Assembly (NCBI GenBank): GCA_017607445.1
Contig: JAEVHH010000004.1
Location: forward strand, 4,712,001-4,776,000
Source of the DNA: Histoplasma ohiense
Taxonomy: Eukaryota > Ascomycota > Eurotiomycetes > Onygenales > Ajellomycetaceae
Direction: 5' to 3'
DNA length: 64,000 bases
In this document: positions 46,301 through 57,108 of the stretch, piece by piece
How positions within the stretch are numbered: position 1 is the stretch's first letter
Layout: each line of letters begins with the position of its first letter
Translations under genes and position numbers: made by a program
The notes under the pieces: generated by a model
What the model was told of the DNA's origin: nothing
Database searches by the model: none
Seen by the model: the letters and a program-made list of their open reading frames with translations, nothing else

Positions 46301-47142
46301 GTTTGATAAGAATGGACTGCCTCTTATGTATACTAGATTATCATCACATCAAGTATACAGTGAAGAAAGTGCTAGACATACACAATTATTGACTCAACAT
46401 CACATCTGGCATTCATGACATCTTTCATACAAACCTGCTCCAACTCATGGCTGAGGATCCATTCCCCTCACAGAGAATCTTCAATTGACAGTCACTCATC
46501 ATTGTAGAAGAAGACAATGAACTTGAGTGAGAAATTGAAGCAATTCTTAACAATAAAATCAACTGCTACTGCTGTGAATATCTTATCAAATGAATAGAAT
46601 ACAATTGTCTGATTTAAGAACTTATATTCATCTTGAAGAACACTGCTGCTCTTGACATCTATAAATTCTCACTCATTTCAGTAGAAGAGAATAATGTGAT
46701 GAATTAGTATCTGTTAATAATTAATTTATACAATCAACTTCTCTTCTACACTCATTTATATTTGATCATTGTAATCTCATATAATTCTCAATATTCTTCT
46801 GCTCTGTGCTCTGCATTTATATAGTCTCTAATGATTCTTCTGTGTAGTTTTCAATGATTTTTCTGTTTCATACTCTGCATTTGTATAGTTTCTAATGATT
46901 CTTCTGCTTCATACTCTGTGCTTATGTAGTTTTTAATAATTTTTTTATATAGTTTTTAACATTCTTCTGCTCTGCACTTTACTGTGAAGTGGCTTCTGAT
47001 ATTTTTTCACTCTGAATTTCTTTTTTTAAAAACTCTTTTTATATAATCTTTTCTTCTGATTTCTTTTCTCTTTCTTTTTTTAATCAATTTGTAATCTGTA
47101 TTAGAATAGTGCTAAATTGTTAATCAAAGTACATTCATTACA
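46300..47142 (+). mobile_element. ChrB-3: 3' end of a chromovirus with its LTR
   Basis: 46300-46694 matches the integrase C-terminus and chromodomain of ChrB-1 (reverse complement of about 31765-32150). A readable chromodomain (EIEAILNN...CEYLIK) follows EEDNELE near 46510-46600. The LTR 46695-47142 (448 bp) follows a polypurine stretch AGAAGAGAATAA. It is 5'-truncated and broken. Confidence 0.8.
46695..47142 (+). repeat. ChrB-3 LTR
   Basis: Starts TGTGATGAATTAG and ends TTCATTACA. It is longer than the ChrB-1 LTRs because of extra internal repeat units of about 70 bp. Confidence 0.82.
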
Positions 47143-48144
47143 TATATCTAGCATTATTATCAGTATATCAACATTGCTAATGATATAAATTAAAGAGAAT
47201 CACTCACAGATTTGCAGGATTTTTCTGCAGAGATATAAATCTCACAACATTTTCAGATATTGAATCTCAACACACATCAAAAATCAATATCTCTCAGCTT
47301 GAAGACACAATATTCATACAGAATCTGACTGTTGTGTGTTATATAATTAGAGCTAGAGCAATATAACAAGCAAACAGTTAATGACACTATACAGAAACAA
47401 GCTAGTGACATATATAATCATACTAACAACATCACTGACAAAAACCATCAGCAATAATATGCAATAAACATCAGTCAGAAAACAACTTACTTAAAATCAG
47501 AATATTCAAAAGAGTTCATTTCAAAAAAAAAAAAGAGAGAGAATCAATAAAAATTTAAAAATTTTTTATTAAATTAGAAATGAAAAAATTGCAGTAGAAG
47601 AGTAAGAAGTTTTGATGATGATTAAATTAAAGAAAAAAAAGAAATTTTTTAAAAAAAAGAAATTCTTTTTACTTCTCTACACACAATCTTCAGCAATCAA
47701 AGAATTCATCAATTTCATTTCATTGAGAAATTGATAACAACACATACACAAGCTATCTAGAGAATGTGATCAATACACTGCTATCAACAAACAGCATTTA
47801 CAACACAGAAATACAATTATCTACTGGCAAACAATCTATACAATCACTGAAAACAGCTCTTATAAAAAAGAGAGGCAATTGTAATGCATTTATTTATTAT
47901 TTTTTTATTGTATATTATCTTTATTTATCTTTATCTTTTTTCATTATACTCTCACTACTGCTATTTCTATATGTATATATATATTGATGTATGTATTTTG
48001 CACATCTTCTTTCTCTTTCTTTTTTTTCTTAGTGATTAGCTACACTACACTTCTACACTACACTCTATAATATATTACTATTATCTCTGCTATACTATCT
48101 ATTATCTTCTACTGTTACTCTTCACACTGTCACTACCTCTCATA
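47143..48144 (+). mobile_element. ChrA-3: 3' region and LTR of a chromovirus
   Basis: Aligned with ChrA-1 60785-61820. Starts abruptly at the end of the ChrB-3 LTR and ends with the LTR 47880-48144. No coding sequence in it. Confidence 0.82.
47880..48144 (+). repeat. ChrA-3 LTR
   Basis: 265 bp, starts TGTAATGCAT and ends CTCATA (CA end mutated to TA), same length as the ChrA-1 LTRs. Confidence 0.85.
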
Positions 48145-48196
48145 TAGTTATATTATTCATTCTCTGAATGTTTGCAATAATTGTCTGCTGTATAAT
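48145..48196 (-). mobile_element. TadB sliver
   Basis: 52 bp matching the TadB ORF1 interior (compare TadB-1 around 7580-7630). It is wedged between ChrA-3 and ChrB-2, showing that ChrB-2 entered older TadB DNA. Confidence 0.65.
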
Positions 48197-48730
48197 TGTG
48201 ATGGATTAGTATTTATTAGTAATTAACTTACACAATCAACTTCTCTTCTACATCTGCTCATTTCTGATCATTGTAATTTTGTGTAACTCTCAATATTCTT
48301 TCACTTCATACTCTGCATTTATGTAGTTTTTAATAATTCTTCTATATAGCTTTTAATATTCTTCTGCTCTGTGCTTCACACTTATATAGTCTCTAACAAT
48401 TCTTTTATATAGCTCTCAATGATTCTTCTGCTCCACACTCTGCACTTATATAGTTTTTAATAATTCTTCTATATAGCTTTCAATGATTCTTTCATTTCAT
48501 ATTCTGCATTCATATAGTTTCTAACAATTCTTCTGTGTAGCTTTTAACATTCTTTCATTTCACATTTCACTGTGAAGCAGCTTCTGATATTTTTTCACTC
48601 TGAATTTCTCTCTATAAAAATCTTCTTTATACAATCTTTTCTTCTGATTTCTTTTCTCTTTCTTTTTTTAATCAATTCATAATCTGTATTAGAATAGTGC
48701 TAGATTGTTAATTGAAGTATATTTATTATA
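48197..48730 (+). repeat. ChrB-2 5' LTR
   Basis: 534 bp, starts TGTGATGGATTAG and ends TTTATTATA. It is followed by TTACAAATTGATTC, the same internal start as in ChrB-1. The extra length comes from about four copies of a 70-bp unit containing TATATAG. Confidence 0.82.
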
Positions 48731-49125
48731 TTACAAATTGATTCTTCTGTGTTTAAGATCTGAGTGTCTTGTTATTAGTTCTTACATCTAAGTGCATCAT
48801 TTAAAATCTGAGTGTTTTGTTATCAGTTCTTACATTTAAATGTGTTGTTTACAGATCTGAGTGTCTAGTTGTTATAAAAGATTTCTCATGAATCTGAGTG
48901 TTCTTATTATTAATTATATAGACTGTTGTGTCTAAGCATCTGAGATACAATTGACTGTGTTCTACAAAGAGATCTGAGTGTCTACAAACTGTAATGCTGT
49001 GAATAGCATTTACAAAGAAGTTTGACAAAGCTTAGCATTACAATACTGTGAATAGTGTCTGTGAGAGAACTGAATGTCTACAAGTATTTCTTTTCTTTTT
49101 TTATTACATATTTTTAGATATTAAA

Positions 49126-49787
49126 ATGAATTACAAACAATTCTATGAACATCTGTTGCATTCAAATACAGCAAACAATAACTTAGATCTACAAAGTATT
49201 CTTCAGCAGCAAATGCTACAGATGACTGAATTGCAATAATAACTTGCTGAAATAAACACTTCTATATTCACTGTTTCTTCTACACCCACATCTCACAAAA
49301 AGCCCTCAAGAGAGAAGCTTTCAATTCTTAATAAATACAAAAGAGATCTAGCACTCTATCTTATATGAAAGTCAAAAACAAACATCAAATTGAACATTGA
49401 TGAACAAGCAATAGACTCACTATTCAATCAAGTATGATATATTTATAGCAGATTGAATGATGATGTATTAGTGAAATTTCAATTCTGAATAAATCATTGT
49501 CAGAATAATCAGTGTATGTCAGAGCTAGTCTTTCAACAACTCAACTCTCTCTTTCTCAATTCTACACTTCAAATCAAAATGTTAGACTGATTTAATCAGA
49601 TTTATCAGATGAATGTTGTGTTGACAACTTATCTTTCTGAATTCAATTACAAACTTCTAGAAGCAGATGAGTAAGACTGAGATAACATCATCAAAATCAA
49701 TATATTGTTCAAGAATTTGAACTTTCAGTTGTATAATCAAAGTATAGAGTGTCTGAAGCTCTCAATATACAGTGAATTCTGCATTAA
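49126..49787 (+). pseudogene. ChrB-2 gag, first part
   Basis: Starts MNYKQFYEHLLHSNTANNN and contains LQQQMLQMTELQ as in ChrB-1. In-frame stops follow soon (after 49239). It ends at the ChrA-1 insertion. Capsid-type protein of a Ty3/gypsy element by family. Confidence 0.72.
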
Positions 49788-50052
49788 TGTAATGCACTCG
49801 TTTATTATTTCCTTATTATCTTCGCTTATTCTTACCTCTTTCCATTATACTCTCGCTACCGCTATTTCTATATGTATATATATATATTGATGTATGTATT
49901 TCGCACATCTTCTTTCTCTTTCTTTTCTTCCTTAGCAATTAGCTACACTATATTACACTACTATATTACACTCTACAATATATTACTATTATCTCTGCTA
50001 CACTATAAACTATCTTCTACTGTTACTCTTCACACTGTTACTACATCTCACA
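49788..50052 (+). repeat. ChrA-1 5' LTR
   Basis: TGTAATGCAC...ATCTCACA, 265 bp, the same length as the 3' LTR. Internal TATATATATA at about 49877. Confidence 0.92.
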
Positions 50053-50099
50053 GTTTCTAATCACTCAATCTTTGAGAGATGATCTGTTGAGTAATAGTC

Positions 50100-51480
50100 A
50101 TGGCCTCTATCCACAGCATTCACCATACTTGTGCTACTGCTGAATCTGAAGCAACAAACATCATGAAAGAAAATCATGAAATGCACACTCCTGCCACTGA
50201 AAGTGTGCAACAAGCATCATCTTTCTCTATGGAATTGAACTCTGAGTATAGTTCAGAAGAGGATATCTCTTCTGAAAATCTCAGTGCAATTGAGACTGAG
50301 AAAATAGCTGTGATCAGAAGAATCAAAAAATTACAGACTGAGAAAGAATTGCAAGAACTTCAACAGCAGTGTGACACTTTACTACAAGAATTGAATGAAA
50401 CAATTCCAGCCATCTGAAATACACTAGAAGTGCATCCAAATCACAGTAGAGATGCAACTAGTGTGAATGATAATCACAATAATATCACCAGTATTCTCAG
50501 ACCACTGAAAGCCACACTATAAATGCTCAACATCTTAGTGGAAAGCACTGTGACTACTGTCAGTGAGAGATGTAGTTGGGTATCACTTTGGCAATTAGAA
50601 CTTCAAGATCTCAGCATGAGCAGTCACTCTTCTCAGAGAGATATGAAAAAGTTCCAAGATCAAAGCATGAAAGAATTTGAAAACTTTGTTACAGCTGCTA
50701 TCACTTTCCATGCCAGTGATCTTGATTACTACAATGAACATGACCATTGAAAGATCATCAAAGCTGTTACTCATTTCAATGTTGAGATGCAACAATGTTG
50801 GTATCAATATACACATAATATGTGGACTTTGCCATCATGGGAAGAATTTGTTAGTTGAATGCAATGTCAAGTCACCGATTCAGATAAAAGTTTCTGAGAT
50901 GCCAATAGACAGTACTGGAAAACAGAGCAACAAGAAGATCAGATAGTTCAACAATTTGCTTCACACTTACAATCAATTGAAGAGCATCTGTGACATCTCT
51001 ATAGCAAATATCATTGGAAATCACACCTCTATATGAAAGTTCTACCTTCCATTCACTGAGAATTCAACAAATATGCAATCAAATTGGAAGAGTTAAGCTA
51101 TGATGCCACTCTACATAAACTTGCAATGGCAGAATCGAATCTGTCAGAGAGATGGAAGAAGCTTAAAGAGAAGTCAAATTTCAAAAACTCTACTCAAAGC
51201 TTTAACAACAGAAATAATGCTGATAATAGATCACAAAACAAACACAGATGAAATGACACTACAAAGTTCAATGACTCCATCTGATTGAAATATTGCTGTT
51301 ATTGTAAGTGACCAGGACATATCATCAATTTGTGTTTCAAACAACTCAAAGATGAATCCAAAAACATCAAGTCTGACTTGAAACTCAATGTGAAAGACAT
51401 GAAGAACTTGAAGAACTCAAAAAATGCTTAAGACACATCATTCAGCTCACAATGACAGTCATAAGTGTGGAAAGTTGATG
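50100..51480 (+). pseudogene. ChrA-1 gag (broken)
   Basis: ATG at 50100 begins MASIHSIHHTCATAE; the first 105 codons are open with an acidic and coiled-coil-like stretch (IRRIKKLQTEKELQELQQQ). Later frames are interrupted by TGA and TAA. A CCHC knuckle CYCKxPGHxxxxC is readable near 51297-51340. It provides capsid and nucleocapsid functions in Ty3/gypsy elements. Confidence 0.77.
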
Positions 51481-51508
51481 CAAAAATACCTTAAGCTTCA
51501 CTGTCACA

Positions 51509-52531
51509 GTGGAACTCACTACATCTAAGAGTCTGCAAAAAGTGCTTGTGCTAGTAGACTCTGAATCAGAAATGAACTGTGTCAATGAATTTTGGGCAAA
51601 GAATCACAATCTAGAAGCTGCTCACTGCAAAATCAAAATGATCAAATTGATTGATGAATGCATAATGCACTTCTTTGAAGAGTATAACATTGCAACTACT
51701 GTCACTGATCACAAGGGTAATGCACAGCAGACATCTCATTCCTTCCATGCAATGAAGATGAAGAACTACAATCTTGTATTAGAATTTCCTTGATTAAGAC
51801 AAACAAATTCTCTTATAGATTGATCAGATGAACAATTCTTCTTTAGAAGCTCTGAAAATGAACAACAGCCTCAAATTATTTCTGAACAAGATGTCTTAGC
51901 TGAAGTTCTCACAGAAGCTAGAGTAGAAATGCTTGTAGTATTATCTACAGAACATTCAAAAGATTCAAAGCATGCTTCATATGTATTCTCAGCTGTGTAT
52001 TCAGACTTGCTGATCAGTCTATCTGATTATGTCATGTCATACACACATATCTTCTCAGAAGAAGCTGCTATAAGCATGAAAAGATCAGAAGAGATGGAAC
52101 ACTGCATAGATCTCAAGTCTGATGTACAATCTTCATTTATGCTGATATACAATCTCTCTGAAACTGAGTTAGCTGCTCTAAGAGAATATTTAAAAAATGC
52201 ATTAGATAAAGAGTGGATACAACTGTTCAGTAGCCCAGCTGATGCACTGATTCTCTTTGTCTTCAAAAAAGATGATGAACTCTGACTTTGTGTAGACTAT
52301 TGAGGATTAAATCAAATCACCATCAAGAACTGATACCCTCTATCTCTAATAAGTGAATTACTTGATAGACTTTCAAAAGCCAAGATATTCACTAAGCTGG
52401 ACCTTTGAGATGTCTATCACTGCATACTTATAGTGACAAAAGACTGTTGGAAGACAGCCTTTAGAACAAGATATGAATATTTTGAATATGTAGTTATGTC
52501 ATTTGAACTAGCTAATGCTTCAGTGATATTT
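51509..52531 (+). pseudogene. ChrA-1 protease and first half of RT
   Basis: The protease-like region (51509-51793, 94 codons open) has LVDSESEMNCVNEF, with DSE where an active aspartic protease has DSG. RT starts near 52140 with LSETELAALREYL and FSSPADALILFVFKKDDEL, the characteristic gypsy opening, and continues with CVDY and YPLSLI-type motifs across TGA stops. It is cut at 52531 by TadA-2 and resumes at 57109. Confidence 0.8.
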
Positions 52532-55123
52532 ACTCCTAGAATCTTTCTTAAAGCTGAGTTTTGAAGTTTTTGAAACCTTTCTATAAAGTGTTTTTGACCT
52601 CTCCACCACACCTGAACTGCATAATCTGAAACAGAGGTCACACAGGCAATATATAATTGTCTCATTGCTTGAAATGTCAGACCTCTTTCAGTATTTGAAA
52701 GTCTCAATATACTGTTTAAAATTCTTTCAGCATTTGCAGTTTTTATTTGCACATGAGATTTAAAATTCAATTGAGAATCTAACCAGACATCAAGCCATCT
52801 AACTGAGTTTTTAGGTTTAACTGAATGACTTGAAAGCTTAACTTCAGTATCTTTTTCTCTGAAATTTGGATAAAAATGAATTAATTCAGTTTTGTCCATA
52901 TCAAAAACAATGTTTTTTGATTTTGCTTTTTCAATCATTTCAGTTGCTGCTTGCTCAATCAAATTGCAGTTATTCACAATTGATTCTGAGCTTACAACTA
53001 GGCCTAAATCATCCACATAGCTTGGAGTTCTCACCATAATTGCCATTTGTCTATCAATAAATAGAAACTTGATAAATATAGCAAACAAAATGGGTGAGAC
53101 TGGGGAACCCCTGAGGAACTCCTATCTCAATATCTGTTATATCTTGTCTCATTCCATCAAAAAGCAACTGAATAGTTCTTTTTGACATGAAACAGATAAC
53201 CCATTTAATGAGAGACTTTGGCATTCTCAGTTCTATCAAAGTATTGACCATTTGAGAAAGTGAAACACAATCAAATGCACCTTTTATATCAATAAACATT
53301 GCAGTTGTAACCATTTTTTCATTCTTTGCAAGTTGAATATCATGAACTACAGAGAGAACTGCATCAATTGCTGAGTTTTGCTTTCTACTTCCCATCTGAT
53401 CATCATATAATAGATCAGTAGTAGCAGATAGAAAAGACAATCTAGTTGCAATTATCTTTTCCAGAATTTTTCCCAGGCAATTCAGCAGAGATATCACTCT
53501 ATAAGATTTAGGAATAGTTGGTTTTCTATTGGGTTTTGAAAGAATAACTCCAACAGCATGCCTCCAGCACTTAGGGTGATACCCATATTTCAAAAGATTT
53601 GAGAACAATTCAAAGAGCTCATCTTTTAGTACTGAATAAAGCTCTTGAATTATTAAATGATTTATAGTATCAGCTCCTGCTGCTGTGACCTTTGAAGATG
53701 AAAAAATAGCTGTCTTTAATTCATCTTCAGTTAAGTCAGGCCATTCCCATTTCTTATCATGTTCATATTCATTATCTTCTTGCAAAGAACAAATCTCAGT
53801 TGAATTATTTGATGATGGAAATAATATTCTCATAAAAGCTTGACATTTATCTTCAAATGAGCTAGCTATAATTTCCTCATTCTGGAAATTATAAGTTAAT
53901 GTTGGTAGCTTAGACATTGTTTTTGACTTAGTATATCTAAAAGCTTTGAAGATCTCTTTCCCCTGAGCATTTTCTAGAAAGTTATTCCAACAATCAGTCT
54001 TTGCCTTTTTAATTGTTGAGAAATAATCATTTCTAATATTCTTTAAATACTCAAATGAAACAAGATCTTCTTTCCAATCTTTTTTAACTCTAGCTAAATG
54101 TCTTCTTTTATTTGAAATCTCATCATTCCACCAAGGCTTAGAGAATTCAGAGACTCTTTTCAATGGAATATATTTCTTTATACTTGAAAGAATAATCTCA
54201 GTGATTAAATTTGCTCTGTCTTCAAGCATTTTATCTGTAAGATTTGTATCTGATTTCCAATAAAGAGTTTCTCTATTCTCTAATTTCAACTTTTCAATCA
54301 TTCTTTTCACTTCTGTCCACTGAGCTTTTTCAAAGTTGTATTGATTTGAATATAATGGGTTTTGAACTGTTTGATTACTATCCAATTCCATATCAACTTG
54401 AATTATCTCATGTCCAGTGGCAGCACCATTTGTTTCATTTGAGTCAACATACCAATTAAAATGTTTATTCTCAAATAGATTCTTAGAGAAAAAACATAGA
54501 TCAATAATTGACTTCTGTCTCAAACCTGGCTTGTGAAAAGTGGGAATATCTTGCTCATTTATCAACTCTAGTTTGTTTAAAAGTGCCCATTCAACCAGGT
54601 TTTCAGCTCTAATTGATTGAGTTCTTTCTGAATTCCACCAAGAGTGATGAGCATTGAAATCCCCCATGATTATTGAGTTTTTTTCTGGTTTCAACTGCAT
54701 TAAACATCTATCAAATGTCCAAGTTCTATTATTTTCTCTCAGTGATCTTTCATTGTAGATATTGATTAATTGAATATTTTCAAACTGTTTTTTCATATCC
54801 ACAATGTCACCAACAAGAATATCAGAGTCAGATATCAAATCATATCTCAGATTGAACTGAAATCTTGAATTCTTTCTAGCATAAATTGCCACTCTAACTC
54901 TAATATCTGTTTTCTCTGGTAAAAAACAATAGTATGCTGGATGAGATACACTATACTCTTGATCAGCATCAAGTCTGGGTTCTTGAATAAGAATGAAGTC
55001 TGCCTTTTGCTCATAGCCAATTTGTAAACAGGAATAAAGACATGGATTTGTTCTGTCCACATTATTTTGAATAAATTTGATTTTTGTAGAGCTTTTAACA
55101 TTTTTTTGTTGTTTTTCTGACAT
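52532..55123 (-). pseudogene. TadA-2 ORF2, endonuclease and RT part (inverted)
   Basis: The frame opens at 55123 (MSEKQQKNVKSSTKIKFIQNN), the intact ORF2 start. The endonuclease has VQ/IQEPRL, GDFNAHHSWW and TGHE. RT runs through FIDIKGAFDCVS. A one-base insertion at about 53095-53110, in the codons of the conserved GVPQG motif (a G run is one longer than in TadA-1), shifts the frame; the continuation (52532-53088) keeps YVDD at 53008-53019. Unlike TadA-1 it has TGG where TadA-1 has TGA, so it is less mutated. It ends at the insertion junction. Confidence 0.88.
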
Positions 55124-55150
55124 TACACAAATATTAAGAAGTGTTTCTCT

Positions 55151-55669
55151 TTATTCAGAGTCAGATAATAGACTGAATCTATTATTCACAACTTCAACTG
55201 CTATCATATCCTGCATATGTGTATCTCTTATCTTTGTTTGAACAGGGGTTCTTGGTGACTTCTGTGATCTAATTTTTTGCTTTGCAGAAGGTTCAGAGAT
55301 AGCAGATTCAGAGAGTTGAGAATTTCTTCTTTTTTGTTTATTGCTATTATTTACATTAGTAGAGACTGAGTTATTTGTCTGTACTGATGACTTTCCTGAT
55401 TTGGGAGCAAATACACATTCTTTTGAATTTGCAAAATGGGGCTCTTTACAATTGGCACACTTTGCAATGGATTTGGAATGTTCACACAATTTTCCCTTTT
55501 TCAAACATAGATGACAACTGTGCTCAGCTGTCTTGTGAGATTGAGCACAAATTTGACATCTTACATTTCTTTTACAGAGATTTGCAAAATGACCATACTT
55601 CTGACAATTTGAACACTGAATTTGAGATTTTAGATTTTCTCTTGTATCTTTAAATTCATATGTTCTCAT
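55151..55669 (-). pseudogene. TadA-2 ORF1 C-terminal part
   Basis: 172 codons with the three zinc knuckles and Ser/Lys-rich tail, nearly identical to TadA-1 ORF1 residues from ~332. Truncated at the inversion junction, so it lacks the N-terminal two thirds. Confidence 0.85.
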
Positions 55670-55777
55670 TTAGCTATTGAAAATCTCTCTCCTTGGAAGA
55701 AAAGTCTTGATAATCTTGTTGATTTAAACATTAGTCAACTTTCAAAAGAAGATCAGACTCAAGAACATTTAAAGCTT

Positions 55778-56698
55778 TTGAAACAAGTGAAAAATAAAGC
55801 AATTCTTATATACACTGATGGCTCAAAATGTGAGAAAACAGGCAATCTTGGAGCTGGAATAGCATATTCAGAAAATGATAAAAACTATATTCTTGATTCT
55901 TGGCAAATTGGAAAAGAGTCAGAAGTTTTTAATGCTGAATTATTTGCAATTTCAAGAGCTTTCAAATTGATTGAAATGAAGATTGAACAATGGAAAAGAT
56001 TTGAGCATATTTGGATATTCTCTGATAGTCAAGCAGGGCTTAAAAGACTTCAAAGTAATAAAATCAGCAGTGGACAGTCAATGCTAGAGCTGATTTTGAA
56101 AAGTCTTCAAAATATCCAAAGAAAAATCTCACTCAATTGTTCTATTCATCTTCACTGGGTGCCTGCTCACATGGGTATATATGGCAATGAAATGGCTGAT
56201 AAAGCTGCAAAAAGAGCCACTGAGTTAGAAGTCTGCTGTCAAAGAATTGTAACATGGTCTTTTATTAAAAGAAGAATAAGAGAATTATGTTTACAAAAGT
56301 GGCAAGATGTCTGGTTCATGCAAAGAAAAAGTGTGCATTATTCCAGATTTGAAACTAAGCCAAAGTGGAAGACTTGCTCAATAAAGTGTAAGAAGAAACT
56401 TTTTGCTACAATAATGCAGCTAAAGCTTGGACATGGACATTTCAAATCATATTTAGCAAAGTTTAAAGATGATTTAGATGATCTATGTTCAGATTGTCAG
56501 TTATATGAAAATCCAGAGCATCTTCTGTTACTTTGTACAAAGTATTCAGAACTAAGATTGAGACTGAGAGAGAAGTATCAACTGAATCAGTTAAATTTGA
56601 GTTTGTTATTCAATACAAAAGCTGGAAATATGTTCTTAATTGAATATTTAAATGAGTCAAATGTTGCTACAAGAGCTTGTTTGAATAGTGTCATTTGA
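55778..56698 (+). pseudogene. TadA-2 ORF2, RNase H and zinc-motif part
   Basis: 306 open codons: RNase H with IYTDGSK, FNAELFAI, FSDSQAGL and GNEMADKAAK (all four acidic residues present), then CSDCQLYENPEHLLLLC. No stops here, while TadA-1 has four in the same stretch. It is detached from its RT by the inversion. Confidence 0.88.
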
Positions 56699-57108
56699 TA
56701 ATATTTAGATCAGTTGGTTTTGTTTATTTTATTTTGATCTTTTCTTTAACTTTGTTTATTGTTAATTTTCATTTGTTTCAAGCAGTTTGTTTCATTATTT
56801 GTTGATAATAGTCATTGCAAATGTTTTTTCTTTTCTGTTGATTTTTAATAGCTGCTGTCTTTTATAATATTTATTTCCTTTGTTTTGAAGTTGAGTTGTG
56901 CTAACTCATTGACATTCTTTTGATTTTATTTTTGGATTGAATAGTTTGAATAGTTGTTTGATTCTGGGCTGGAATTCTGTTAATGCATGTGTCAAATTGT
57001 TTTTGTATATTAGAATATTCTTGATTTGAAGAATCCTGAAGTATTTCAGGTAGATGTCATAGTCACTGACTGTATACATCTATAATTGAAGAATAATAAT
57101 AATAATAA
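56699..57108 (+). other. TadA-2 3' UTR and (AAT)n tail
   Basis: Same 3' UTR as TadA-1 29799-30208, ending in six AAT-like units. Non-coding on both strands; an ORF on the opposite strand (29895-30179 in TadA-1) is not supported by stops in other copies. Confidence 0.8.

Larger units (their letters stand above)
52532..57108. mobile_element. TadA-2: LINE insertion with 5' inversion (twin priming)
   Basis: Two pieces of one LINE lie in opposite orientation between perfect 13-bp duplications. 52532-55670 is inverted (equals TadA-1 25312-28450) and 55671-57108 is in sense (TadA-1 28771-30208) with the (AAT)n tail at the end. The 320 bp between (28451-28770) are missing. This is the structure produced when the second target strand primes internally during reverse transcription. 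Confidence 0.93.

Noticed and set aside
46083..46392. Val- or Thr-rich frames on both strands
   Set aside because: Generated by the GTG microsatellite.
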